Shown: positions 1-8,060 of the stretch, in pieces
Layout of the letters: every line of letters starts with the position of its first letter
Position numbering within the stretch: position 1 is the stretch's first letter
Origin: JAFGUB01 sp050305515
GTDB taxonomy: Bacteria > Campylobacterota > Campylobacteria > Campylobacterales > Sulfurimonadaceae
NCBI GenBank assembly: GCA_050305515.1
Contig: JBNLFL010000041.1
Location: 1-44,230, forward strand
DNA: 44,230 nucleotides
Direction of reading: 5' to 3'
The notes under the pieces: generated by a model
Database searches by the model: none
What the model was told of the DNA's origin: nothing
Seen by the model: the letters and a program-made list of their open reading frames with translations, nothing else
Program-made: the position numbers and the translations under genes

Positions 1-71
1 ACCTTCATACCGGCTTCGACCTCATTCAATATCCCGACAATCTGACTGTCGGTAAATCTGCTCTTCTTCAT
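1..71 (-). CDS. IS3-family transposase OrfA, N-terminal fragment
   Basis: The minus strand from 71 reads ATG AAG AAG AGC, giving MKKSRFTDSQIVGILNEVEA and a little more before the window ends. This is the usual start of the small helix-turn-helix OrfA of IS3-family elements of the IS407 kind, which binds the IS ends and is fused to OrfB by programmed frameshifting to make the active transposase. A ribosome binding site (AGGAG) lies 6 bases upstream of the ATG. Only the first 23 or so codons are present, cut by the window edge rather than visibly broken. Confidence 0.8.
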   Translation of the reverse strand, partial: MKKSRFTDSQIVGILNEVEAGMK

Positions 72-141
72 TGATTCTCCTGCTCCGATTTTAGCAGAAA
101 TCATCAACTTATAAACGGTCTAGGTTTTGGGGATGGGTACA
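1..141 (-). mobile_element. IS3-family insertion sequence, orfA-proximal end (partial)
   Basis: The left edge of the window is the orfA end of an IS3-family element that continues leftwards out of view. Read on the minus strand, the putative terminus at about 141 begins TGTACCCATCCCCAAAACC, which resembles the TGTAC...CCCC type of IS3-family end, followed by a short leader, a good ribosome binding site and the orfA start. The exact terminus is a guess because the opposite end of this copy is not visible. Confidence 0.6.
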
Positions 142-474
142 GGGATATTAAAACGCACTATAGTAACATTTATTATCTAATGTTTCTAGTATGTGCTATA
201 AATAAAAATGTAGTGAATCTGAATTTAGCTACCCGGTAGCTAAATGTGTATATTTTGTAAACTTTGTTTGATAGATTAGAGTGTCAGAAGCGGCTATTTC
301 AGGGCTTTTACGTATTTTTTTGATGCTCCAGTATCCGGAACCACTTCTTTTAGAACCCCTAAATTACTTATTCCGATACCCTTAAGTATAGATAATCATC
401 TCTACCAAAAAACACAATCCCCTTCATCTCTTTGCACTATATATATCACTGGTGTCGCTGGTCGCTGTCAAATG
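142..474. other. AT-rich spacer between IS and large sensor kinase
   Basis: No convincing gene is present. The stretch holds one near-perfect palindrome (224-244) and a 33-codon open remnant on the minus strand (294-395) without a start codon or ribosome binding site. It is the 3' flank of the kinase gene, so part of it may be its untranslated tail. No T-run terminator was recognised. Confidence 0.5.
224..244. repeat. 10-bp-arm palindrome
   Basis: TTTAGCTACC and GGTAGCTAAA are perfect inverted arms separated by one C. With a one-base centre it is better suited to a dimeric protein-binding site or a recombination scar than to an RNA hairpin, and it has no adjacent T-run. Function unknown. Confidence 0.5.
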
Positions 475-3400
475 TTATATGCGCTTGTCCGGTTGTCCAA
501 AATAGTATCCTTGAGAATATTGAATACCAATCTCTTTTACGACTTCATAAACATCTTCCGAGTGTACAAATTCTGCAATGACTTCGCAGTGAAGTGATTT
601 GGCCAGATGGACAATCGTTTTACAAATATTGAGATTGTTGGGATTTTCATGAATATTTTTTATATAGGAACCGTCAATTTTGAGGTAATCGACATTCATT
701 TTCTGCAATCGCATAAAGTTGGACTGCTCACTTCCAAAATCATCGAGGGCTATTTTATAGCCGAGTTTCTTAAGTTCCTGAAGCTGTTCGATGGACGCGT
801 TGCTCTCCTGGGCGGAAATATTTTCCAGAATTTCCAGCGTTACCCGCTGCGGCGCTATGTCATACTCTTTTGAAAGTTTTTGAAGGAGTTGGGGCAGGTG
901 CTTTTCTTTTAAATCATCTTCTGAGATGTTGATGGAAAACGCATGCGGTGAATTCTGGAAATATTGGAATGACTTGGTAAGCATGATCTGTGTGATTGTC
1001 GGTAAAAGTCCGACAAGTCTGGCCGGTTCAATAAAATGAACCGGCGCAATGATAGTGTCATTTTCAATAAGTCTGGCCAGACATTCATATTTTATGATCT
1101 GCTTCGTTTTATTGTCGATGATGGGCTGAAAGTAGGGGACAAACCTGTCATGTTCAATGGCATCCTTTACTTTGAGCATCCATTCGAGATTGCTCTTCTG
1201 TTTTTTGATAAAGAGCGAATCGGCGCTGTACGTCATAAATTTATTCGTACCCTTCTGACGTGCTTCTTTCATGGCGGCATGGGCGCGTACCAGTGCGCTT
1301 TCACTGGCATTTTCATCATTGTTGCCCGTGATTCCTATGGTACATGTAAGATGAATCATAAAGTTACCAACGGCAAATTTTTTGTCCAGAAGTACATTGA
1401 TGATAGTGGCAGCGAGTGTTTCCGCGTCCAGAGCGGAACGGCTGTTAATGATGATAATAAACTCATCGCTGGAGAGACGATAAAGCGTATTGCCGGTTTC
1501 GATCATCGCATGTAGAAATTTGACAAAAAGTTTGAGTACTTCGTCTCCAATTTCATAACCGTAGGTTGAGTTTATTGAATCCAGCGCAGCGATATTGATA
1601 AGTAGCAGGGCTTTGTAATCATTTTTTACAAGGACTTCGTCGAGCTTTTGCCGGCTGAAGCATCCCGTCAGTTTGTCATGCGAATACAAGTTTTCTAGTT
1701 CCAGGGTTACGGCTGTCTGTGTCAATAGGATATTTAGCACTTTTTCGCGTGTATTGTCAAAAAAGCCCCGTATCATATTGTTTTCCATATAGACAATACC
1801 GATCATTTCATCTTTCAAAAAGATTGGTGTACAGATAACGGAAACGATTTTACGGTCAATGACAATCGGGTCCATTTCAAAACGGCTGTCGCTGAACGCA
1901 TCATCGATGATTAACGTCTGTTTTTCGCTGAGGATGTAATGAATGATGGATTTTGGAATGATGCCCGAGTGTTCGAGCAGCTGATGCTGAACGACAATTT
2001 TAGGATCACTGTTGATGTTGAAAAGGCCTTCGAGATAGAAACGGTCATTCTCTTTCAGGATTAACGCACCAGTCTGAATGCCGAAACTCTGTGCAATGAT
2101 CTGTGTAAACTTCGAAATCAGTTCAGATCGGTCTACATTGCCTGAAATCAGTTGTGTCGCTTTGACAATCGTCTCCTCGTCAAAGATGTTCAGATCGCTG
2201 CTGTTTTGCTGCGTAGGCATCGTCGTAATGTTTTTGACATCCTGATTAAAAAGTTTTTCCTGCGAATAAAAGAGCAGTTTCGCTTTTGCTATGGCTTTGA
2301 GGTCGTAATAGATATTGTAAGCCTCCTGAAGGTACATCCGCCCGATGCGCCAGTTGTTCTGATTGTTCCAGCATGTGCTGATCAGCTCCAACGTAATGGC
2401 CTTGGTCAGTGTCGGTGCTATGGTATCCTGAAGGTTCAGGGCCAAATCAAAGGCCGCAAAGGCATCATCATGGCGCATGGCAAGATAGGCGTTTGCCCCT
2501 TTGATCAGAAGATGTTTTGATTGAAAATTATCGGCGGAGAGTTCTGCCCAGATGGCAAAGCGCTCCTCGAAATCTTTCAGTAATTCCCGGTCGCTCTCCG
2601 AGAGCGTATGGGTGCGTGCCCGTCTGAAAAGGGTCATGGCATAATAAAAAACCCATTCGCTCTCAAGAACATTTCCTTTAAGATTTCCCAGGAAGTCTAT
2701 TGACGCCATAGCATATTCAAGCGCTTCTTCATAATATTCATGGATATAACAGAGCTGCAGTTTATAAATGTTGTAATAGGCCAGGATGGTCTTGTAATTG
2801 ATCTTTTTGAAGTATGCGATAGCCTGCTGTTCGTCAAAATCGACGGAACTCAACGAGTTCAGCGCGGAGGTGTTGCCACGGAGGCACCTTGGAATATTGA
2901 CCAGAAGGTTCTGAAGGTCAAGAATGGACTGCTCTTTGGAATCTTGGATAAAACCGAGATAGCTTTGCGTTTTGCTCTCGAGCAGATCCATCGGCACTCC
3001 TGTAAGGAATTCGCGGGTGAAGATATGATTGACACAATAGGAGGCGTAGGAAAAGTCTCCGCTTTCAATCCCCGAAGCGTACGCTTTGTTCAAAATAGCG
3101 AGTGTCTCTTCATGCGGTTGTTTCCATGAAGCGACATAGGCGCCGTAAACCCGCAGCAGTTTGCATTTAATCGATTTGTTGTCAAAGTGCTCCTGAAGCG
3201 CTATGGCAATCTGCCCGTAGCGGTATCCGTCTTCAAACTGATTCAGTCCCGCACCAAGAATCATGCCGCAGAGCATGTAGCCGTAAGACGAGACGCTGCA
3301 GTTGCCGTGCTCTATGGAGAGCCGTGCCATTTTAAATGCGACGACGGCAAAAATGTCCTGCCGGCTTACAAATGCCGGAATCCCCATATTGACAAGGATA

Positions 3401-6054
3401 GCCATACAGAGTTCGGTTGCTTCGTCATCCATATCCGGAAGATCTTTCAGTGCTTCAATTGACGTTACATGTAAAGCAAGCCACTCAAGCTCGGTTTGCT
3501 TTACATGTAACAGTTCCGACGGATCATCGGGTATCTCCTGTCCAAGGATCTGAAGTGCGAAACGCCCGTCTTCTATGGCATCGGGCAACATCCCCTGAAC
3601 GAAGTGGAAACTCAATTGGAGATTGTAGACTCGGGCTCTGTCAATGGGGCTCAGAAAATCATTCTCAAGCAGGGAGCGAAAGAGCGCTGCCGCATCATCA
3701 TCCTGCCGGGTATGGCACAACACTTCCAGAAGGTTCAGATAGAGTGATACGGTTGTTTTGTATTGTTGTATCCATGAATTCTCCGGAAGCATTGAAATCG
3801 CCATACTCACATACTGCTGTGCCTCCGCGTAGGCCAGAGACTCTGTCGCCAGATATGCGGCCCTTTTCAATACATGTAAAAGCTCCGGATGTCTTGCCGT
3901 CTCAATGGTCGCGACTACTTCGACGGCATGTTTGGCCGCTGCGAGAATCTCGCTGTCAAAATGAGTTGGCTGCGATAAAAAAGCATCGACGATTTTGAGG
4001 TGCCATTGCCGTTTCTCACTTTCATTCAGCATCAGGTAGGATGCCTGTCTGATCTTATCATGGATAAAACGGTAGGTCTGCGCAACGTACAGCCCCGCCA
4101 TGCTATCCAGTGAATTTCCTTCTATCAATCCTTCCGAATAGACCTCGTTGATGATGTCGGCGGCCTGTGTGCGTTCAAATCCGTTGAGAGATGAGAGCGT
4201 TTCCATATCGAAAGTATCTCCGATGACCGAGGCGCTTTTGATAAAGGTTTGCGCATCGGGAGACATCGTACCGATTTTGGCAATCAGATGATCGATGACA
4301 TTGCTTGTGAGGCTTTCTTGATTGATCTTGTCGATATCCCACTCCCAAGTCGCGCGGGCCGTATTGAACCGCAGCAGGCCTCTTTTTTCCAGGGTATAGA
4401 GAAATTGTTTCAGGAAAAAAGGGTTGCCCTCCGTTTTCTGGATCAGCAGTGCTCCGAGCGCGCTGACATCTTCCGTACCCAAAGTCTCGCGTAACAGGGT
4501 TTTGACCGCATCGATTTTAAGCGGAGGCAGTTCGATTTCAAAAAGAGAACCGATCTTCTTGACAATATTCCGGATTGCAAGTGTCATGGGATGGACAGGC
4601 GTCACTTCGTTGCTGCGGTATGCTCCGATGAGTGCAAAATTCTTTAGCGTTCCAGTGGAAAAAATATGTTCAAGTATTTCCAGCGATGCCAGGTCTGCCC
4701 ACTGCATGTCATCCAGAAAGATGACGAGCGGCTGTTCTCTGGTAGCAAAATAACCGAAAAAGCGTTCTATGGCGATAAAAAGCTGGTTTTTGATCTGTGA
4801 GGGGTCGATAACCGGGATCTGCTCTATGGCAAAAAGCGGCTTTAATAACGGAAAAATTTTGCTCAGGGCATATCTGCTGTCGCCCAGCAGGTATGCAAGT
4901 TTCGCAATCCTGTGCTGTCTCTCATGAGAGGACATGGTATTGAACATATTGATGATATGGTTAACAATCTGATTAAAGGCGTCATACGAGGCACCGGCGT
5001 TGTACTGATCGAATTTGCCTTTGAAAAAGAGGCCGTTCTGGCTTAGTATAATGGGAGTGAATTCGTTGATGAACGATGACTTTCCGATACCGGAGTACCC
5101 TTTTATCATCAGGAGCTTTGCTTCTGTACCGCTGAGGGAAAGTAATTCCCTGCGAATCAGTGAGAGCTCACTGTCGCGTCCGTAGAGTTTTTGGGGAATG
5201 ATGAGCTTGTCGGTGATATCCTGCGTACCCAGTTTGAATGTTGCAGCCGGATCTTTTGCATATTGCTCCAGATCATACAGCAGGGTTGTCGCATGCTGAT
5301 AACGTTTGAGTTTGTCTTTCATCAGAAGTTTACTGACAATCCTGGAAAGTGAAACGGGAATATCAGGATTGATCTGCACAAGATCTTTAGGAATTTCTGC
5401 AAGGTGAGAGTGGACGATTTGCATTTTGTCATCGCCTTCGAAAGGCCGTCTTCCGCTTAGCATCTCATAAAAGATGATGCCCAGTGCATACAAATCGCTC
5501 CGAACGTCAATACTCTGGTTCGAGAGACCTGTCTGTTCCGGCGAAGAGTAGGCGGCACACCCGATAATCTGGACCGTTTTTTTGGAATATTTATTCAGAT
5601 GGAGGTAGGAAATACTTTCGCCGAAGTCAAGCAGTTTGACACTTTTCCGATTTTCATCGCAGAGGATATTGGTTGGATTAAGATCGAGATGAAGAATGTT
5701 TTTTTGATGAACATAGGCAAGTGCACTGCAAAGTGATTGGGCATAGGCAAGAAAAGTTTCCAAATCCATACTTCCGCGACCAAGTACGTCAGAAAGGGTT
5801 TTCCCGGATTCATAGGATTGAACAAGATATATTTTTTCGTTTTCTATCAGTTCGATAAAACGGGGAGTAAAACCGTCGCTGAAGAGTTGCCCGATGGCAA
5901 ACTCCCGATGCAGTTTATTGGATGCCATACTATCCGAAATGTCGGCTACGGTCTTGATAGCGACACGTTCACCGTTTTCAGCGACTGCTTCATATACGAT
6001 GGTCTGCGGACTCGTATGGAGCGTTCTGGTAACGGTGTAGTCTTTGATCATCAT
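475..6054 (-). CDS. Giant Ser/Thr kinase - AAA ATPase - TPR - GAF - GGDEF(degenerate) - EAL signalling protein
   Basis: An 1859-aa cytoplasmic signalling protein. Residues 1-265 form a protein kinase domain: VAIK lysine K34, HLDLNPTN loop (D124, with L where Arg is usual), DFG 143-145, SPEQ 171-174. Residues 290-560 are an AAA/STAND-type ATPase after the kinase (Walker A GYSGIGKSS 319-327; Walker B around VIFLDDMQWAD). A long helical TPR-like region follows to about 1270, then a GAF domain (about 1275-1420). The GGDEF-like domain has SSDEF at 1528-1532 in place of GGDEF, so cyclase activity is unlikely. The EAL domain keeps ExLxR (E1657, L1659, R1661) and DDFGS (D1771-D1772), so c-di-GMP hydrolysis is plausible. 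Kinase-ATPase-GAF fusions are known in bacteria, usually ending in a histidine kinase; a GGDEF-EAL end is a variant. Start at tandem ATGs with a weak ribosome binding site. Transcribed away from the CLC gene, probably from its own promoter. Confidence 0.93.
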   Translation of the reverse strand: MMIKDYTVTRTLHTSPQTIVYEAVAENGERVAIKTVADISDSMASNKLHREFAIGQLFSDGFTPRFIELIENEKIYLVQSYESGKTLSDVLGRGSMDLETFLAYAQSLCSALAYVHQKNILHLDLNPTNILCDENRKSVKLLDFGESISYLHLNKYSKKTVQIIGCAAYSSPEQTGLSNQSIDVRSDLYALGIIFYEMLSGRRPFEGDDKMQIVHSHLAEIPKDLVQINPDIPVSLSRIVSKLLMKDKLKRYQHATTLLYDLEQYAKDPAATFKLGTQDITDKLIIPQKLYGRDSELSLIRRELLSLSGTEAKLLMIKGYSGIGKSSFINEFTPIILSQNGLFFKGKFDQYNAGASYDAFNQIVNHIINMFNTMSSHERQHRIAKLAYLLGDSRYALSKIFPLLKPLFAIEQIPVIDPSQIKNQLFIAIERFFGYFATREQPLVIFLDDMQWADLASLEILEHIFSTGTLKNFALIGAYRSNEVTPVHPMTLAIRNIVKKIGSLFEIELPPLKIDAVKTLLRETLGTEDVSALGALLIQKTEGNPFFLKQFLYTLEKRGLLRFNTARATWEWDIDKINQESLTSNVIDHLIAKIGTMSPDAQTFIKSASVIGDTFDMETLSSLNGFERTQAADIINEVYSEGLIEGNSLDSMAGLYVAQTYRFIHDKIRQASYLMLNESEKRQWHLKIVDAFLSQPTHFDSEILAAAKHAVEVVATIETARHPELLHVLKRAAYLATESLAYAEAQQYVSMAISMLPENSWIQQYKTTVSLYLNLLEVLCHTRQDDDAAALFRSLLENDFLSPIDRARVYNLQLSFHFVQGMLPDAIEDGRFALQILGQEIPDDPSELLHVKQTELEWLALHVTSIEALKDLPDMDDEATELCMAILVNMGIPAFVSRQDIFAVVAFKMARLSIEHGNCSVSSYGYMLCGMILGAGLNQFEDGYRYGQIAIALQEHFDNKSIKCKLLRVYGAYVASWKQPHEETLAILNKAYASGIESGDFSYASYCVNHIFTREFLTGVPMDLLESKTQSYLGFIQDSKEQSILDLQNLLVNIPRCLRGNTSALNSLSSVDFDEQQAIAYFKKINYKTILAYYNIYKLQLCYIHEYYEEALEYAMASIDFLGNLKGNVLESEWVFYYAMTLFRRARTHTLSESDRELLKDFEERFAIWAELSADNFQSKHLLIKGANAYLAMRHDDAFAAFDLALNLQDTIAPTLTKAITLELISTCWNNQNNWRIGRMYLQEAYNIYYDLKAIAKAKLLFYSQEKLFNQDVKNITTMPTQQNSSDLNIFDEETIVKATQLISGNVDRSELISKFTQIIAQSFGIQTGALILKENDRFYLEGLFNINSDPKIVVQHQLLEHSGIIPKSIIHYILSEKQTLIIDDAFSDSRFEMDPIVIDRKIVSVICTPIFLKDEMIGIVYMENNMIRGFFDNTREKVLNILLTQTAVTLELENLYSHDKLTGCFSRQKLDEVLVKNDYKALLLINIAALDSINSTYGYEIGDEVLKLFVKFLHAMIETGNTLYRLSSDEFIIIINSRSALDAETLAATIINVLLDKKFAVGNFMIHLTCTIGITGNNDENASESALVRAHAAMKEARQKGTNKFMTYSADSLFIKKQKSNLEWMLKVKDAIEHDRFVPYFQPIIDNKTKQIIKYECLARLIENDTIIAPVHFIEPARLVGLLPTITQIMLTKSFQYFQNSPHAFSINISEDDLKEKHLPQLLQKLSKEYDIAPQRVTLEILENISAQESNASIEQLQELKKLGYKIALDDFGSEQSNFMRLQKMNVDYLKIDGSYIKNIHENPNNLNICKTIVHLAKSLHCEVIAEFVHSEDVYEVVKEIGIQYSQGYYFGQPDKRI
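3464..3511. repeat. Inverted repeat built from two TTACATGTAA palindromes
   Basis: Inside the kinase gene, GTTACATGTAAAGCAA (3464-3479) is the exact reverse complement of TTGCTTTACATGTAAC (3496-3511), with a 16-base spacer. Each arm contains one exact TTACATGTAA decamer. The DNA encodes LHVKQTELEWLALHV on the minus strand, so the repeat is carried within a working reading frame. Confidence 0.85.
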
Positions 6055-6137
6055 CTGATTTCATTTTCAACAGGGTATACCGTAAAGGAATATGTGCATA
6101 AACTACAAGGTATTCTCTACATTCTATAGCAGAGTTT

Positions 6138-6542
6138 TTATAGTTTTCCTGAAATATCCGTATAGTTGGCAAAAGCACTTTCGACGCTCAGGGTACTTTT
6201 ATAACGGGTTGGTGTGAGTTTGACGTGTTTTGTCTTCATATCGCAGACAGCCAGACGGAAATTGGAACCCATGAACGGCTCGACAATACAGATGATTGTT
6301 CCATTTACCTCTTTGGTTGCGTGGATGATTCCCTGCAACTGATGGAAAAAATATTTCGGATAGCTCAGCGGGGTGATCTCAACGATCTCGACCTGCGTTT
6401 TTCTATCCAGCGTCTCTGCGATGAGGTGTGCATCCTCGTAGGTGTCAAAATGCACACACCAGTCATCAAAAATTTTGTTAAAGTGTTTCAGGTCTTCATC
6501 CAGAAAGCCGCCAGCCGGAGATTGTAATGCAAAAAGTCCCAC
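6138..6542 (-). CDS. Small hypothetical protein downstream of CLC gene
   Basis: A 134-aa protein I do not recognise. The predicted start is GTG at 6542, twelve bases beyond the CLC stop, with only a weak GGG-type ribosome binding site, so it is probably translated from the CLC transcript. It has no signal peptide or membrane segment; the composition is that of a soluble alpha/beta protein, with aromatic and acidic residues in the first third (DEDLKHFNKIFDDWCVHF). Codon use resembles the neighbours and the frame is fully open, which argues for a real gene. Its position suggests a role linked to ion transport, but nothing in the sequence shows one. Confidence 0.7.
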   Translation of the reverse strand: MGLFALQSPAGGFLDEDLKHFNKIFDDWCVHFDTYEDAHLIAETLDRKTQVEIVEITPLSYPKYFFHQLQGIIHATKEVNGTIICIVEPFMGSNFRLAVCDMKTKHVKLTPTRYKSTLSVESAFANYTDISGKL

Positions 6543-6553
6543 GTTTACCCGCT

Positions 6554-7978
6554 TTAATCTTCTTGTTGATTCTTTGATGCCGTTTTTGAATCACCGCGTT
6601 TGGCGAGACTTGAGCGTTTCTCTCTTTTCATCTGCAAACGTTCGTAGATGGAGTTGATCTTGCGCTGCTCTTTGTCGCGAATGGAGGTATCGCTTTTGTC
6701 AACCTCCTCACCAATGCCCACAACAAGCATGTTCGATTTGCGCATGGAGAGAATTTGTGACGCAAACACGCTGCGGTGACCGGAAATCAGAAAGCTGATA
6801 ACCGCTGAAATCGCGGCATAGTGAGCCACCTCAAGACCGAAAATCTCCATGGCCATGACAATGGCCGCAATCGGGGTGTTGGTGGCACCCGCAAGGACAC
6901 TTACAAAACCGAGGGCTGCGAAAAAAGCGATGTCGTTGCCCATGATGGTGCCAAACAGGTGACCGCTCGAAGCCCCGACATAAAAGAGCGGTGTCACGAT
7001 GCCGCCGCTGCCTCCGACACCGAGTGTCACTGCCGTGTAAATGCTTTTAAGCATGAAATCATACCAGGGGATGTCCCGGGAGAAGTAAGGATCGGGATGC
7101 AGCAGATTGCCGATAGTCTCCAGACCCAGACCGAAATAGTGCTCTCCGAAGAAAAAAGAGCCCCCCACCAGAAGCGAGCCTCCGATAAATGCCTTGAGAT
7201 AGGTATTGATGGCGATGGCGCTGATCGCTTTTTTGAAGTAGCGCAGAACGGTAATGGTAAAGTCTGCGATCAGACCGAAAAAAAGTCCGGCAAGGATGAC
7301 CTGTCCGATCAGGGTAAAGTTCAGCGTGACCTGCTGATGAAAGCGGATATCGAAGTACGTATAATCGATGCCGAGGTACTGCGCGGTAAAAAAAGCGGCA
7401 AATCCCGCAATGAAGGAGGGGAGAAGCACATCATAAAGCAGGAGCCCGATGAAGAGCACTTCCACGCCGAAAATGGCCCCTGCTATCGGAGTGCCGAATA
7501 CGGTTGCAAAGCCGGCACTGATACCGCAGATGACCAGTGTTTTGCGATCTTCCCGGCTGAAATGGAAGGTTTTCGCAAAGAGCGATGCAATACCGGCCCC
7601 GATCTGGGCACCCGGCCCCTCTTTCCCGGCCGAACCTCCGGAAAACAGTGTTAAAACGGTAGCAAAAAGTTTGACGGGAATCACGGCAAAATCGATTTTG
7701 GCATCGCGTTTGTGTACCGCTTCAATCACTTTTTCCGTTCCATGGCCTTCGGCATCGGGCGCAAATTTGCTGACGATCCAGATGCTGAACATTAACGCAA
7801 ACGGCAGCAGGTAGTAGTGGTGAAACGGGAGCAGTGACTGCCCTTTTTCACTCAAAAGCAGAATCTTTAAAAAGAGCGTGACGCTGGCACCAATGAGGAC
7901 CCCGATAATGGTGGAGAGGAAAAGCCATTTCATGACACTCATAAAAATGGCACTTTGTTCAATCGTATGCTGCTTCAT
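6554..7978 (-). CDS. CLC-family chloride channel / H+/Cl- antiporter
   Basis: A 474-aa inner-membrane protein with the CLC fold. The signature GSAGKEGP lies at 115-122, with E120 at the place of the gating glutamate; the C-terminal half carries GVGGSGGIVTPLFYVG, the GxFxP-like anion-binding loop. The usual GSGIPE segment is replaced by EGHGTE near residue 77-82, as in many bacterial short CLC proteins. About ten hydrophobic segments are followed by a charged cytoplasmic tail without CBS domains. The minus strand has TATAAT (7990-7985) only six bases before the ATG and no ribosome binding site, so the mRNA may be nearly leaderless. A small unknown gene follows after 11 bases. Confidence 0.93.
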   Translation of the reverse strand: MKQHTIEQSAIFMSVMKWLFLSTIIGVLIGASVTLFLKILLLSEKGQSLLPFHHYYLLPFALMFSIWIVSKFAPDAEGHGTEKVIEAVHKRDAKIDFAVIPVKLFATVLTLFSGGSAGKEGPGAQIGAGIASLFAKTFHFSREDRKTLVICGISAGFATVFGTPIAGAIFGVEVLFIGLLLYDVLLPSFIAGFAAFFTAQYLGIDYTYFDIRFHQQVTLNFTLIGQVILAGLFFGLIADFTITVLRYFKKAISAIAINTYLKAFIGGSLLVGGSFFFGEHYFGLGLETIGNLLHPDPYFSRDIPWYDFMLKSIYTAVTLGVGGSGGIVTPLFYVGASSGHLFGTIMGNDIAFFAALGFVSVLAGATNTPIAAIVMAMEIFGLEVAHYAAISAVISFLISGHRSVFASQILSMRKSNMLVVGIGEEVDKSDTSIRDKEQRKINSIYERLQMKREKRSSLAKRGDSKTASKNQQED

Positions 7979-7984
7979 AGGGTT

Positions 7985-7990
7985 ATTATA
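7985..7990 (-). promoter_or_regulatory. Putative -10 box of the CLC gene
   Basis: TATAAT on the minus strand ends six bases before the CLC start codon. Transcription from it would begin at or next to the ATG. No good -35 is visible, as is common in Campylobacterota. Confidence 0.45.
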
Positions 7991-8060
7991 CTGAAGGCTT
8001 CTGCAACTAAGATAAGAGCGGCCTTGTAGAAAACAAAAAGTTTGGTAAAATTTATCAGGT

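Noticed and set aside
294..395. 33-codon open stretch on the minus strand ending GVLKEVVPDTGASKKYVKAL
   Set aside because: It reads like a protein tail but has no start codon, no ribosome binding site and a stop directly upstream; too short to call a pseudogene.
7979..8060. Terminator between histidine kinase and CLC gene
   Set aside because: No stem followed by a T-run could be identified; only a -10 box is visible.
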